Of a DNA stretch of 35,357 nt, positions 27,676 through 35,357 are shown in pieces. The stretch covers positions 1 to 35,357 of the forward strand of contig NZ_RCBY01000060.1 in the NCBI RefSeq assembly GCF_003838195.1, given 5' to 3'. A program made the translations under genes and the position numbers. The notes beneath the pieces were generated by a model. It did no database searches. It saw only the letters and a list, made by a program, of their open reading frames with translations, and had not been told where the DNA came from. This DNA is from Okeania hirsuta. GTDB taxonomy: Bacteria > Cyanobacteriota > Cyanobacteriia > Cyanobacteriales > Microcoleaceae. Position 1 is the stretch's first letter; each line of letters starts with the position of its first letter.

Positions 27676-28233
27676 CTAGAATTTATAAGAGTTGAAAACT
27701 TCAGTTTGACCATCTTTTTTAAAGGCAAAGACATTAAAAGATTCTTGGCGATCGCCCATTTCCATACCAGGGGTGCCAATAGGCATTCCGGGAACACTAA
27801 TTCCAGCAATATTTGGTTTATTTGCTATTAAATTTTTTATGTCTGCTACTGGGGTATGACCTTCTACAAGATAACCAGCAATTTCGCTTGTATGACAAGA
27901 AGCCAAATTTGAGGGTAGATTATATTTTTGCCGAATAGTTTGAATTTCTGACTCTGGTTTAACAATATCAGTGACTTGAAAACCGTTTTGCTTGATATGT
28001 TCCACCCACCCCTTACAGCATCCACAAGTGGGAGTGCGGTAGACAGTAATATTAAGTGCTTGTGATGCTACGTCTGTTGTGGATAAATCAGAGTTATCAA
28101 CAGTCTGAGCTGTTTTATTCAGGGTGGAATTCTCGGGTAAACCAATAAAAGTAAAATATGCAGTACCCAAAACTCCGGCAACTGCCACACCAGCAACTAA
28201 AGACTGTATCCAATTAGAGAAAAATTTTTTCAT
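27676..28233 (-). CDS. DUF411 metal-binding protein
   Basis: A 185-aa exported or membrane-anchored protein. Residues 10-32 are one hydrophobic segment (LVAGVAVAGVLGTAYFTFIG), a signal anchor. The DUF411 domain follows: ITVYRTPTCGCCKGWVEHIK (CxCC metal site), LPSNLASCHTSEIAGYLVEG, GISVPGMPIGTPGMEMGDR (Met-rich). DUF411 proteins are commonly found with copper or heavy-metal resistance genes, and this one lies downstream of a multicopper oxidase on the same strand. The ATG at 28233 has a GAGG-like site upstream. Binding of copper is inferred. Confidence 0.85.
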   Translation of the reverse strand: MKKFFSNWIQSLVAGVAVAGVLGTAYFTFIGLPENSTLNKTAQTVDNSDLSTTDVASQALNITVYRTPTCGCCKGWVEHIKQNGFQVTDIVKPESEIQTIRQKYNLPSNLASCHTSEIAGYLVEGHTPVADIKNLIANKPNIAGISVPGMPIGTPGMEMGDRQESFNVFAFKKDGQTEVFNSYKF

Positions 28234-28387
28234 TACTATTGCCTCAAATAATCTATAAGTGCTTTTTTTGATTATATAGCAGAAGAAAGAAGGAAGAAGG
28301 AAGAAGGAAAAGTATTACGTTGTCTGAGTTTTAGAGCTTCTCTATCTGTCCGCACCCTTTGCTTCAACTGCTATAAACCTTACTACT
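28234..28387. repeat. Upstream region of DUF411 gene with purine-tract repeats
   Basis: Tandem GAAGAAG units at about 28280-28310 face complementary CTTCTTC units at about 28555-28600 inside the neighbouring element. No ORF is seen. Confidence 0.45.
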
Positions 28388-28779
28388 TAGGGCTTGCTGA
28401 TTAAATCTTAAAGCAATGGTCAATAAAGGTTTTAGCCTTTTTAGAATCGAAAAAAGTGCGCCTATTTTAATCCTAATATCATGTCCGCTGGTATCGTTTG
28501 TGTAAAACTAAGGGTGAATATCTACAGGAAATTTAGGTTTTTTCAAGCTTTTAAGCCTTCTTCCCTCTTCCCTCTTCCTTCTTCCTTCTTCCTTGTTCCT
28601 TACTTCACTATACAATACCGATGCTACCGGACATGATATAAACCCTCAAAAAGTGAGAATGCGTGGGGTGAGGGGGGCAGAAAAATCTCCTGAACAATTA
28701 TTCCTCCTACTTTCTCTGCTTTTCCACCCTCCCCACACTCCCCACACTTCCCACCCTTTGCTTTTTTCAGCAAACCCTA
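28388..28779. repeat. 392-bp element with TAGGGCTTGCTGA / TCAGCAAACCCTA ends
   Basis: The ends form a 13-bp inverted repeat with one mismatch and share TAGGG(T/C)TTGC with the element at 27141-27504. The right end stops one base before the stop codon of the multicopper oxidase gene. The interior contains CTTCC-type pyrimidine runs and CCCCACACT-type short direct repeats. It fills the space between two copper genes that probably were adjacent. Confidence 0.55.
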
Positions 28780-28780
28780 C

Positions 28781-30214
28781 TTAAGCCTGAATTTCTAGAT
28801 TACCCATCATTCCCAAATCTTCATGGTCGAGAATATGACAATGATAAACAGTCTTTCCAGGAAAATCTCGGAAAGGTATTCTAATCAGCACTTTCTCTCC
28901 CGGTCTCACCAATACCACATCCTTCCACGCGAGATAGGGTTCTGGTTTCCCATTCCGACTCACAACTTGAAAAGCATTGCCATGAACATGAAAGGGATGA
29001 TCCATTATACCTGTGTTAATTAATTCCCAGTCTTCAACTGTATTAAGCTGAACTTGAGTATCAATTCTTTCTAGCTGATATGGTTGACCATTAAACACAA
29101 ATGCCATGCCTTGACTGGGTATCATGCCATGATTCATCTGAAAATGACGTACCTTTTGAGCTTTTGGCAATGCTTCTACTGGTATTAGTTTAGTTGGCAA
29201 TGGTACAACAGCAACCTTGGTGTCATAACTTACGGTTGCTAAGACTTGTGGTTGATTTTCAGGAGCATTCCTCCCCATCATCCCCATACCTACTCGTTTA
29301 TAGGGTAAATTCAACAAGCGATATTTTCCCGGTTCTCGGTTAGCTTGGATTAAAATATCTGCTCTTTCTCCAGGAGTTAATAACAGTTCTGACATTTCTA
29401 TTGGTTCAGTTAATGCTCCTCCATCAGTAGCAATTAAATAAAATGGGTGTTCTTCTAGAGACAACCGATAAAACCGGGAAGTGGAAGCATTGAGAATTCG
29501 TAACCGTAATAAACCTTGAGATGGAATTGTCAAGTTAGGACTAGATTGACCGTTGACGGTAATTAAATCTCCTTCTCTTCCGGTCATAATTGAAAGTTCT
29601 TGGGATGGCAGTAAATTTCCTCGTCGGTCTAGAGCAAAGTCTTGCAATACTAAAAATTTTTCCTCAGCCGCCTTAACTTCTGGAATTTCATCCAATTCTC
29701 CCCGAACAATAAATAATCCTGCCAACCCACCAAAAAGTTGTTCTGCTGTCAGACCATGGAAATGGGGATGATACCAAAACAGACCAGCAGGGTGATTTTG
29801 AGGAATTTGGAATTGATATGTCAGGCGATCGCCTGGTGCAATTTTCAGAAATACGTTGTCGGCGTTTCCGGTGATGGGAATATGTAGTCCGTGATAATGG
29901 ATGTTCGTGGGTTGTGGTAATTTGTTGGTAAAGTTAATCCTAATTGTATCTCCTGGTTTTGCTTCTAATCTCGGTCCGGGAATTTGTCCGTTATAGTTTA
30001 ATACATAAGCTTGTTTATTTCCTAGATTTATTTTATTAATACTGGCTATTAAATTTACTTCTAAAAGACCATCTTGGCTTTGGTTAATTTTATATTCGGA
30101 TGAAAATGTTTGGAACTTTTCTTGAGTATTACCGTTGCTACATTGAGCGATTAAAACAGCAATAGCGCTACTAGAACTTAAGTTTAAAAATCTTCGACGA
30201 TTAATTTTTTTCAT
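28781..30214 (-). CDS. Multicopper oxidase
   Basis: A 477-aa periplasmic three-cupredoxin oxidase. The N-terminus NRRRFLNLSSSSAIAV is a twin-arginine signal, and AVLIAQC could also be a lipobox. Copper ligand motifs in order: NIHYHGLHIP (about residue 105), LFWYHPHFHG (about 147), DHPFHVHGNAF (about 410) and YHCHILDHEDLGMM (about 460). All four are intact and include the axial methionine. A Met-rich stretch (MGMMGRNAPE, MNHGMIPSQGM) resembles CueO-type copper-resistance oxidases. The substrate may be Cu(I) or organic; CopA/CueO-like detoxification fits the DUF411 neighbour. The TAA stop lies directly beside a miniature element. Confidence 0.92.
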   Translation of the reverse strand: MKKINRRRFLNLSSSSAIAVLIAQCSNGNTQEKFQTFSSEYKINQSQDGLLEVNLIASINKINLGNKQAYVLNYNGQIPGPRLEAKPGDTIRINFTNKLPQPTNIHYHGLHIPITGNADNVFLKIAPGDRLTYQFQIPQNHPAGLFWYHPHFHGLTAEQLFGGLAGLFIVRGELDEIPEVKAAEEKFLVLQDFALDRRGNLLPSQELSIMTGREGDLITVNGQSSPNLTIPSQGLLRLRILNASTSRFYRLSLEEHPFYLIATDGGALTEPIEMSELLLTPGERADILIQANREPGKYRLLNLPYKRVGMGMMGRNAPENQPQVLATVSYDTKVAVVPLPTKLIPVEALPKAQKVRHFQMNHGMIPSQGMAFVFNGQPYQLERIDTQVQLNTVEDWELINTGIMDHPFHVHGNAFQVVSRNGKPEPYLAWKDVVLVRPGEKVLIRIPFRDFPGKTVYHCHILDHEDLGMMGNLEIQA

Positions 30215-30412
30215 AATATAAATTTGTACTATAGCGCGAGGAAACAGGGAATTATTATTTCAGTTATCTATTGTAAAATGGTTTTAGGGAAGTATATCAG
30301 TATTACAAACACAGATAAAACTAAAAAAATCAAAAAAATCAGATAATTTCCCTAAGTTTTATATGCAAAGAAAGATACTATGGGCGTACAATTAAATTGA
30401 TAATCTACAACC

Positions 30413-32833
30413 TCAAAAAAAGCTTATTTGATTAATACTTAGACTAACAGGACATTCAACATCATAAAAAGTAGGAGCTAAAAATTCATACATATCAATT
30501 GATAGTAAATCCAAGTTAGTAGAGGATTGAAGAAAATTTTCAGCTAACCAAGTATGCAAACATTCGCCAGTAGAAATATCCCAGAGTTTAATAGTTTCAT
30601 CTTCACTTCTACTAGCAATAGTTTGATTATTCTGACTCCAAACTAAGGAATTAATTCGAGCTTTATGTCCCTCAAAAATATGAAGACATTTACCTGTATT
30701 AATATCCCATAATCTTACTGTTTGATCGCTGCTACCAGTTGCGAGAAGATTTCCATCTGGACTCCAAACAATAGAATGTATTTCTTGAGTATGACCCTCA
30801 AAAACTAGATGTGGCTGATGATTCACCATTGGCAACAAACGAATCTCTCCCAATTTATCCGCGATCGCTAAAAAATCTCTATTTGGACTAGAAGCGATAA
30901 CAGCAATATTACCCAATGTCGGTATTTGCATTTTTTCCAACAACATTGGGCAGTCTAAAAGATTTTCATCTTCTTGCTTTGCTGGTTCTAAACAAGTTTG
31001 CTCAGACAAATTTACAGAATTAGTAGGACAAACACAAGAACTACGATCTAGCAACTGTGAGTTATTACTTTCATGGCACTTTTGTCTATCTGCTTGACTA
31101 ATAGCAGGACAAAGTTTCTCAGGAACTATTGTACAATAGTTAGAAGATTTCGAGTTAACTGTAGATAATACTTCAATAGCTTTTTGGGAGCAGGTATTAG
31201 CAGATTTATGAGATTCTATTTGACAGGGAGAAATGTCACCTACCATTAAGTCAATCTGTAGTTTCATGCACAGGTTAATCAGATTTTCAATGCCATAACC
31301 ACATAAAGAAGTTTCACTTGCTTGTAGCTTGTTTAAAATTAATAATAATTGTTGTTCTAGCGCTCGAGTAGAACTAAATATTGTGCTGAGTTGTCTGGCA
31401 ATAGGTTCTATAATCAGCTTATTTTGTCGTTCTTTAATATAGCGCTTGCCAGTAGTAATGATTAAAGAATGACTGAGAAATAAGTCTAAGTTGGCAGTAG
31501 TTAACTCAGCAACAACCTGTTCAATTAAATAGTGAAGAATATACTCCATTACTACAGGTTCGACTGTATACATACTTGATTTTTTCTTGACTAGAGAGCG
31601 CCAGATGAGAGCTTCTAAACTTTCTAAGAGATTTGCTTTGGAAATTGCTGGCACAATATCGGTTTGCAATTTTTTGACATTCGTCCAGTCTTGGTTAATT
31701 GCCAACCAAACTATGATTTTTTTTTCTAGCTCTGAGAGACGCTGAAAGTGTTGGTCGAGGAGGCGACGAATACCATTGAAGGTGGTTGTGCCATGTTGCA
31801 GAAATTCTGACAGGTCTCCATCAAATAAGTCTGTGATGGAACTGGTGACAATTTTTAAGGCTAGGGGACTATAGCTATAATATTCACTGAGCTGTTGTTT
31901 TTGTGTTTCTGAGCCTAATATTTTGTTGGTTTTTAGTAAGGCATGGGCTACTTCTTTAGAACCCAGTAGTTGTAGGGAGCGTACTGCTGCATCTATACTT
32001 TCAAAGGCTGCTACTTCAGGAGGTTTTTCTCGACTGGTGAGGATGAGACTGCTAGAGTGGGATGTTTCGCCGATTAAATGAAAGAGTTGACTGTAGTTTT
32101 CGTAGCCAGGGCGATAGTGACCTGTACATCCAGTTTGTAAAATGCTTTCGACACTATCTAAAATTATTAGGCAACGTGAGTTGCGCAAGTATTCAATTAG
32201 TTTGCTTAGTTCCCCTTGGCTACATTCTTGCTGGGATAAAAATGACACTAGTTGAGTGAGAATTGTTTCTAGGGAGGGAGCATGGCGGAGCGATCGCCAG
32301 ATTATATAGTCAAATTCATTCTGTAGTTGTTGGGCGACTTTTGCTGCTACTGCTGTTTTACCAATGCCTCCCATACCTAGTAATGCTACTAAACGACAGC
32401 CATCTCCGATAATATATTGTTGTAGTTGATTTAGTTCTTGAGAGCGTCCGTAAAAAACAGAAACATCTATGGCTTCTCCCCAATCAATTTTTGGTTTAGA
32501 CAGTGTTTTTTTTGTTTCTGTAGAAGATTGGAATATATATTGTTGAATGTTTAGTTCTGTTTTGGCAAGACATGATTTGTGAGTACCAAATTTTTGTCTC
32601 AGCAGAGCGCGAAAGTTTTTCTTGGTTACTTTTTCGTCTAAGACACCAGAAAGACTTTGCCATAAGTTTGCAGCTACTCCTTTTATGTAGTCTGGGTCAT
32701 AACCTGCTTGCTCGGCAATTTCAGAATATGCTTTACCTTCCCATGCTTGAGAAAATACTTTTCTTTTTACAGCGTTTAAGGAGCCTGGAGGTAGAACTGT
32801 CTCCAGAACTTCCAATGCTTCTTCGACTTTCAT
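30413..32833 (-). CDS. HTH-NB-ARC-WD40 STAND protein
   Basis: An 806-aa signalling NTPase. Residues ~1-85 (MKVEEALEVLETVLPPG, KAYSEIAEQAGYDPDYIKGV) are the N-terminal HTH domain that often precedes NB-ARC in cyanobacteria. The P-loop is LLGMGGIGKTAVAAKVAQQL (about 150-170), Walker B is CLIILDSVE, and the sensor is LILTSREKPPE. A winged-helix and linker region runs to ~640. Only about three WD40 units follow: WSPDGNLLATGSSDQTVRLW, WSQNNQTIASRSEDETIKLW and a weak first one. The tail has no further repeats. Most relatives carry 7-14 units, so the sensor appears short or truncated. Related STAND proteins act in immunity or regulation; the role here is unknown. Confidence 0.85.
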   Translation of the reverse strand: MKVEEALEVLETVLPPGSLNAVKRKVFSQAWEGKAYSEIAEQAGYDPDYIKGVAANLWQSLSGVLDEKVTKKNFRALLRQKFGTHKSCLAKTELNIQQYIFQSSTETKKTLSKPKIDWGEAIDVSVFYGRSQELNQLQQYIIGDGCRLVALLGMGGIGKTAVAAKVAQQLQNEFDYIIWRSLRHAPSLETILTQLVSFLSQQECSQGELSKLIEYLRNSRCLIILDSVESILQTGCTGHYRPGYENYSQLFHLIGETSHSSSLILTSREKPPEVAAFESIDAAVRSLQLLGSKEVAHALLKTNKILGSETQKQQLSEYYSYSPLALKIVTSSITDLFDGDLSEFLQHGTTTFNGIRRLLDQHFQRLSELEKKIIVWLAINQDWTNVKKLQTDIVPAISKANLLESLEALIWRSLVKKKSSMYTVEPVVMEYILHYLIEQVVAELTTANLDLFLSHSLIITTGKRYIKERQNKLIIEPIARQLSTIFSSTRALEQQLLLILNKLQASETSLCGYGIENLINLCMKLQIDLMVGDISPCQIESHKSANTCSQKAIEVLSTVNSKSSNYCTIVPEKLCPAISQADRQKCHESNNSQLLDRSSCVCPTNSVNLSEQTCLEPAKQEDENLLDCPMLLEKMQIPTLGNIAVIASSPNRDFLAIADKLGEIRLLPMVNHQPHLVFEGHTQEIHSIVWSPDGNLLATGSSDQTVRLWDINTGKCLHIFEGHKARINSLVWSQNNQTIASRSEDETIKLWDISTGECLHTWLAENFLQSSTNLDLLSIDMYEFLAPTFYDVECPVSLSINQISFF

Positions 32834-32937
32834 TTTTACTTAATATTTTGATATATTTTTGATTCTATCTAAGTTGATGTGATTTTACTGTTACTTCGGC
32901 GACAGCTTAAAACCTAATCTACATATTTATATTTTTA

Positions 32938-33385
32938 GTTGAATAAAAAGTCATGCTTGGGTACGAACAACACGTAATCCTTACATAGTACTATAATTTT
33001 TTTGCCAATGCAAGGGGAAATTCTTTTCAGCGCCGACTTTTTTGGCAGCTTAACAAAATGCAGAGGTTCTGTTTCTGGGCAAAATTCTTGCCTTGTTATT
33101 GAATAGTCAAATCTTCCTACCACTCACTTTTTCTTCATTGGTGCTTCACACAATGAAGTTTTGCTCTAAGTTTGAGCGATCGCTCAAATGCGGAAGGTCG
33201 TTCTATCGCTTCTCTATTTCTCCTGACTTTTTCCGAGTGCTTCACAGGATGTTTTATCTATAATCAAAGCGATACCCATAACCTAGAGACTTTTCACTGA
33301 TAACTGAAAAAGGCGATCGCTTCTGCTAAGGCAACATAATTATCCGTACATCCGTGGCAAAATCTGTGTCTGGCGATGTTTTGGC
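32938..33385. repeat. Repeat family B, tandem array unit 1 (448 bp)
   Basis: Starts GTTGAATAAAAAGTCATG. It contains TTTTTTTGCCAATGCAAGGG, TTTCAGCGCCGACTTTTTTG and GCAGCTTAACAAAATGCAGA. It ends ACATCCGTGGCAAAATCTGT ... GATGTTTTGGC directly before the next unit. Short ORFs across it, in several frames, are chance products of the repeat. A HIP1 site lies at about 33177. Confidence 0.7.
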
Positions 33386-33775
33386 GTTGAATAAAAAGTC
33401 ATGTATATGTATATATAACCCCAATTATTACATACTACTATGATTTTTTTGCCGATGCAAGGGAAAATCTTTTCAGCGCCGATTTTTTTGGCAGCTTAAC
33501 AAAATGCAGATGCTCTCTTTCTGGCTGGGCAAAATTCTTGCCTTGTGATGGAACAGTCAAATCTTCCTGCCACTGACTTTTTCTTTTTTAGTGCTTCACA
33601 CAATGAAGTTTTTTTCTCGGAATTTGAGCCATCGCTTCTATATTTCTCCTGCTAATGATTTTCTTTTGGTGCTTCACAAGATAATTTTTTTCTCTGAAGT
33701 TGAGCGATCGCTTTTACTAGGCAACATAATCATCCGTACATCCGTGGCAAAATCTGTGTCTGGCGATGTTTTGGC
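33386..33775. repeat. Repeat family B, tandem array unit 2 (390 bp)
   Basis: It has the same order of blocks as unit 1, from GTTGAATAAAAAGTCATG to CTGGCGATGTTTTGGC, but is about 58 bp shorter in the middle. The GTGCTTCACA motif recurs at 33591 and 33670. It is high in identity to unit 1 at both ends. Confidence 0.7.
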
Positions 33776-33955
33776 GTTGAATAAAAAATCATACATAGGT
33801 ACAAAAAACCCCAACTATTACATAATACTATGATTTTTTTGCCGATGCAAGGGGAAATCCCTTTCAGCGCCGATTTTTTTAGTAGCCTCACAAAATGCAG
33901 ATTAATCATCCCGACATCCATCGGTGCATCCCTAGCAAAATCCTTGTCTTACTCT
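33776..33955. repeat. Repeat family B, tandem array unit 3 (internally deleted)
   Basis: Starts GTTGAATAAAAAATCATAC, keeps the GCCGATGCAAGGGGAAATC and AGCGCCGATTTTTTTAG blocks, then jumps to a degenerate form of the unit end (CATCCGACAT-like, GCAAAATCCTTGTCT). It abuts the 3' end of the formylglycine-enzyme fragment. Confidence 0.65.
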
Positions 33956-34352
33956 GACTTCTCCCACTCTGAAAAAAAATTTTTCCCGCTTCGTGGGAAG
34001 GAAAGAAAAAAGAAAAAGAGGGAAAAGGGGAAAAGAGAAAAGGGGAAAAGAGTTCTCCCGCCTGAACACACAAGACGAAAACCAACAAAGTTGATGAGGT
34101 CGTCGCGCCAATAGTTGATGATGCGAAACGCGGAACGGCAAGGATTAGGACCGTAGATCCAGGAGCCACCACGCAGCGGTGAAAGATTCTTATTTCCATC
34201 TAACCAAACACTTCCATCTGTAGGCGCTCCATTATAATTATCATGCCAATTATCAGCACACCATTCCCAGACATTCCCGTGCATATCGTACAAACCAAAA
34301 GCATTGGGTGGAAAAATTCCCACATCTGTTGTTTGTTCACGATATTTTCCTT
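33949..34352 (-). pseudogene. Formylglycine-generating-enzyme-type domain, C-terminal fragment
   Basis: The minus strand reads GKYREQTTDVGIFPPNAFGL, YDMHGNVWEWCADNWHDNYN, SPLRGGSWIYGPNPCRSAFR and FVGFRLVCSGG. These are the end blocks of the SUMF1/EgtB/PvdO family. A lysine/phenylalanine-rich tail coded by a purine-rich run follows. The GTG at 34323 is not a real start. The frame continues upstream to about 34350, where it is cut by the TnpB fragment. The 5' part of the same gene is probably the kinase-like fragment at 35188-35357. About the first half of the domain is lost. Confidence 0.8.
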
Positions 34353-35042
34353 AATGTGAGAATATCTAAACGGGCAAATAATTGGTACATCAGCTTTAAA
34401 TATGATAATGAACCAACCCATACTGCCAAAAAACGAGATGTTATCGGTGTAGATGTAGGTATAAATACTTTAGCAACTTGTAGCGATGGCACACCCTTTG
34501 CCAACCCTAAAGCCTATCAGCAAGCCAAAAAACGACTAACTCGTTATCAACGCCGTGTCAACAAAAAGAAATTTGGCTCTAAAAACAGAGCCAAAGCCGT
34601 AAAAAGACTTGCCATACTTCACAAAAAAGTAGCTGAGATCAGAGCAGACAAACTCCATCAACTCACAACATGGTTAGCTAAAAACCACAGCACCATAGTA
34701 ATTGAGGATTTGAATGTCAGTGGAATGCTCAAAAAGCGGTGCGACCCCGCGACGACGTCAGTCGCACCTGGTAGCGCACCAAGACATCATAAACTAGCAA
34801 GTGCCATAGCAGACTGTGGGTTTTATGAGTTCAAGCGTCAACTTACATACAAATGTGAATGGTATGGTAGTGAATTAGTCATAGCTGATAGATTTTATCC
34901 AAGTTCTCAAATATGTTCTCACTGTGGGCATCAACAGAAAATGCCATTAAGTGTGAGGACGTATGAATGTAGTGCCTGTGGTTTTACTGCTGACAGAGAC
35001 TTTAATGCTGCTGTCAACCTAGAAAACTATGTAAGTCAGTAG
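34353..35042 (+). CDS. tnpB: TnpB, 5'-truncated, with an in-frame inserted repeat
   Basis: Homology starts abruptly near LNVRISKRANNWYISFKYDN, so roughly the first third of a normal TnpB is missing; the reading frame upstream is formylglycine-enzyme DNA read on the wrong strand. The remaining RuvC and zinc-ribbon parts look sound: VIGVDVGINTLATCSDG (D), IVIEDLNVSGM (E), CSHC...CSAC ribbon and ADRDFNAAVNLEN (D). A 54-nt GC-rich repeat at 34734-34787 adds 18 residues (KRCDPATTSVAPGSAPRH) just after the VSGMLK motif without breaking the frame. Possible starts are GTG 34308 or GTG 34356. It is likely inactive because of the missing N-terminus. Confidence 0.8.
   Translation, partial: NVRISKRANNWYISFKYDNEPTHTAKKRDVIGVDVGINTLATCSDGTPFANPKAYQQAKKRLTRYQRRVNKKKFGSKNRAKAVKRLAILHKKVAEIRADKLHQLTTWLAKNHSTIVIEDLNVSGMLKKRCDPATTSVAPGSAPRHHKLASAIADCGFYEFKRQLTYKCEWYGSELVIADRFYPSSQICSHCGHQQKMPLSVRTYECSACGFTADRDFNAAVNLENYVSQ
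34734..34787. repeat. 54-nt GC-rich palindromic repeat in the tnpB coding sequence
   Basis: TGCGACCCCGCGACGACGTC then GTCGCACCTGGTAGCGCACC. GTGCGAC and GTCGCAC pair around the GACGACGTC centre. Relatives read VSGMLKNHKLA without this stretch. Similar units occur at 12610-12660 and 15670-15700 outside genes. Confidence 0.7.
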
Positions 35043-35160
35043 GTGGAGTTCCCACCGATTTGAAGCCTGTGGAGAAGATAAGTTGCAGACAATAGTCAGT
35101 GGTCTTCTGGGAAACAGGAAGCTAGCTCCAAAGCTCATGCAATCATTCATGGGTAAGTTT
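35043..35160 (+). ncRNA. Candidate omega RNA / right end of the truncated tnpB element
   Basis: The 118 bp after tnpB contain GTGGAGTTCCCACC (a stem GTGG...CCAC) and GGAAGCTAGCTCC (a GGA..TCC stem), and end near TCATTCATGGGT. This is where the guide RNA scaffold and right end would be in the family. The exact end is not fixed. Confidence 0.35.
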
Positions 35161-35187
35161 GGGTAAGTTTAGTAGAACGGTTTACTA

Positions 35188-35357
35188 CTACTGTTTTTGT
35201 TTGACTAACTTTTGGTTAGGTTGGGGTGGAGGTTTTACTACTACTGTTTTTGTTTGACTAACTTTTGGTGCTGGTGTTGGTTGTGGTGTGGGTGGTGAAG
35301 TTGTAAAACCTAAAGCTTCTAAGACTGCCGTAGCATTTTCATAACGCATGGGAAAAT
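35188..35357 (-). pseudogene. Serine/threonine kinase end and linker of a kinase/formylglycine-enzyme fusion
   Basis: From the window edge the minus strand reads FPMRYENATAVLEALGF, the usual last helix of cyanobacterial Pkn2-type kinase domains. A Pro/Thr/Val linker follows (TTSPPTPQPTPAPKVSQTKT, VVVKPPPQPNQK). A 36-bp motif of the linker is duplicated (35181-35216 and 35234-35269), but the copies are 53 bp apart, so the second is out of frame and ends in TAG at 35188. In cyanobacteria such kinases are often fused to a formylglycine-enzyme domain, and such a domain lies just beyond the TnpB fragment. Confidence 0.6.

Noticed and set aside
33730-33921. Conserved small protein on the minus strand (KSALKGISPCIGKKIIVL)
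   Set aside because: The same peptide appears in unit 1 only because the DNA repeat is conserved; there is no start context, and unit 2 breaks the frame.
32938-33955. CRISPR-like array
   Set aside because: Units are ~390-450 bp and abut directly; there are no short repeats with unique spacers and no cas gene.
33906-34199. Overlapping ORFs in the purine-rich tract
   Set aside because: They are shadows of the formylglycine-enzyme tail in other frames, made open by low-complexity AAAAGG runs.

Overview
The window looks like a chromosomal stretch of a low-GC, repeat-rich filamentous cyanobacterium, probably a marine Oscillatoriales of the Trichodesmium/Okeania/Moorea kind. The reasons are frequent HIP1 octamers (GCGATCGC), cyanobacterial-type housekeeping proteins (IF-3, RF3, SbcD, a 1010-aa transporter-HEAT protein, an HTH-NB-ARC-WD40 protein, a kinase/formylglycine-enzyme fusion), and long gaps full of decayed insertion sequences and miniature elements. 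The genus is inference; no rRNA or tRNA gene was seen to anchor it.

Layout. 1-1410: a TnpB gene (IS200/IS605) cut by the window edge, inserted in an older element end, then a dispersed repeat. 1530-8190: sbcD, a Na/Pi cotransporter gene and prfC, separated by repeat-rich gaps. 8530-14544: a graveyard holding two ends of one decayed histidine kinase, two IS630-type and one IS5-type copies, an IS701-type transposase remnant, and one apparently intact small membrane-protein gene (DUF4870). 14602-19331: a cyclic-nucleotide-binding protein gene downstream of a large transporter-HEAT gene. 19519-21447: a deleted IS630 copy with long terminal repeats, a 105-bp derivative of it inserted in an IS5-type remnant, and a TnpB remnant. 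21668-24424: infC, a divergent alpha/beta hydrolase gene and an HTH/zinc-ribbon-like gene. 24860-26876: two DUF488 genes and a dual-OB-type gene, all leftward. 27676-30214: a DUF411 copper-type protein and a multicopper oxidase. 30413-32833: an NB-ARC/WD40 STAND protein. 32938-33955: a tandem array of a ~390-450 bp repeat. 33949-35357: a kinase/formylglycine-enzyme fusion gene destroyed by a TnpB fragment.

How parts work together. The DUF411 protein and multicopper oxidase form a likely periplasmic copper-handling pair. The transporter-HEAT protein and the cyclic-nucleotide-binding protein probably belonged to one transcription unit, now separated by 1.2 kb of repeats. The two DUF488 proteins and the dual-OB protein form a compact cluster of unknown function and are the best candidate for an undescribed system. 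The most unusual sequence-level signal is that short GC-rich palindromic repeats sit inside transposase reading frames, in lengths divisible by three. A 54-nt copy in the last TnpB leaves the frame open.
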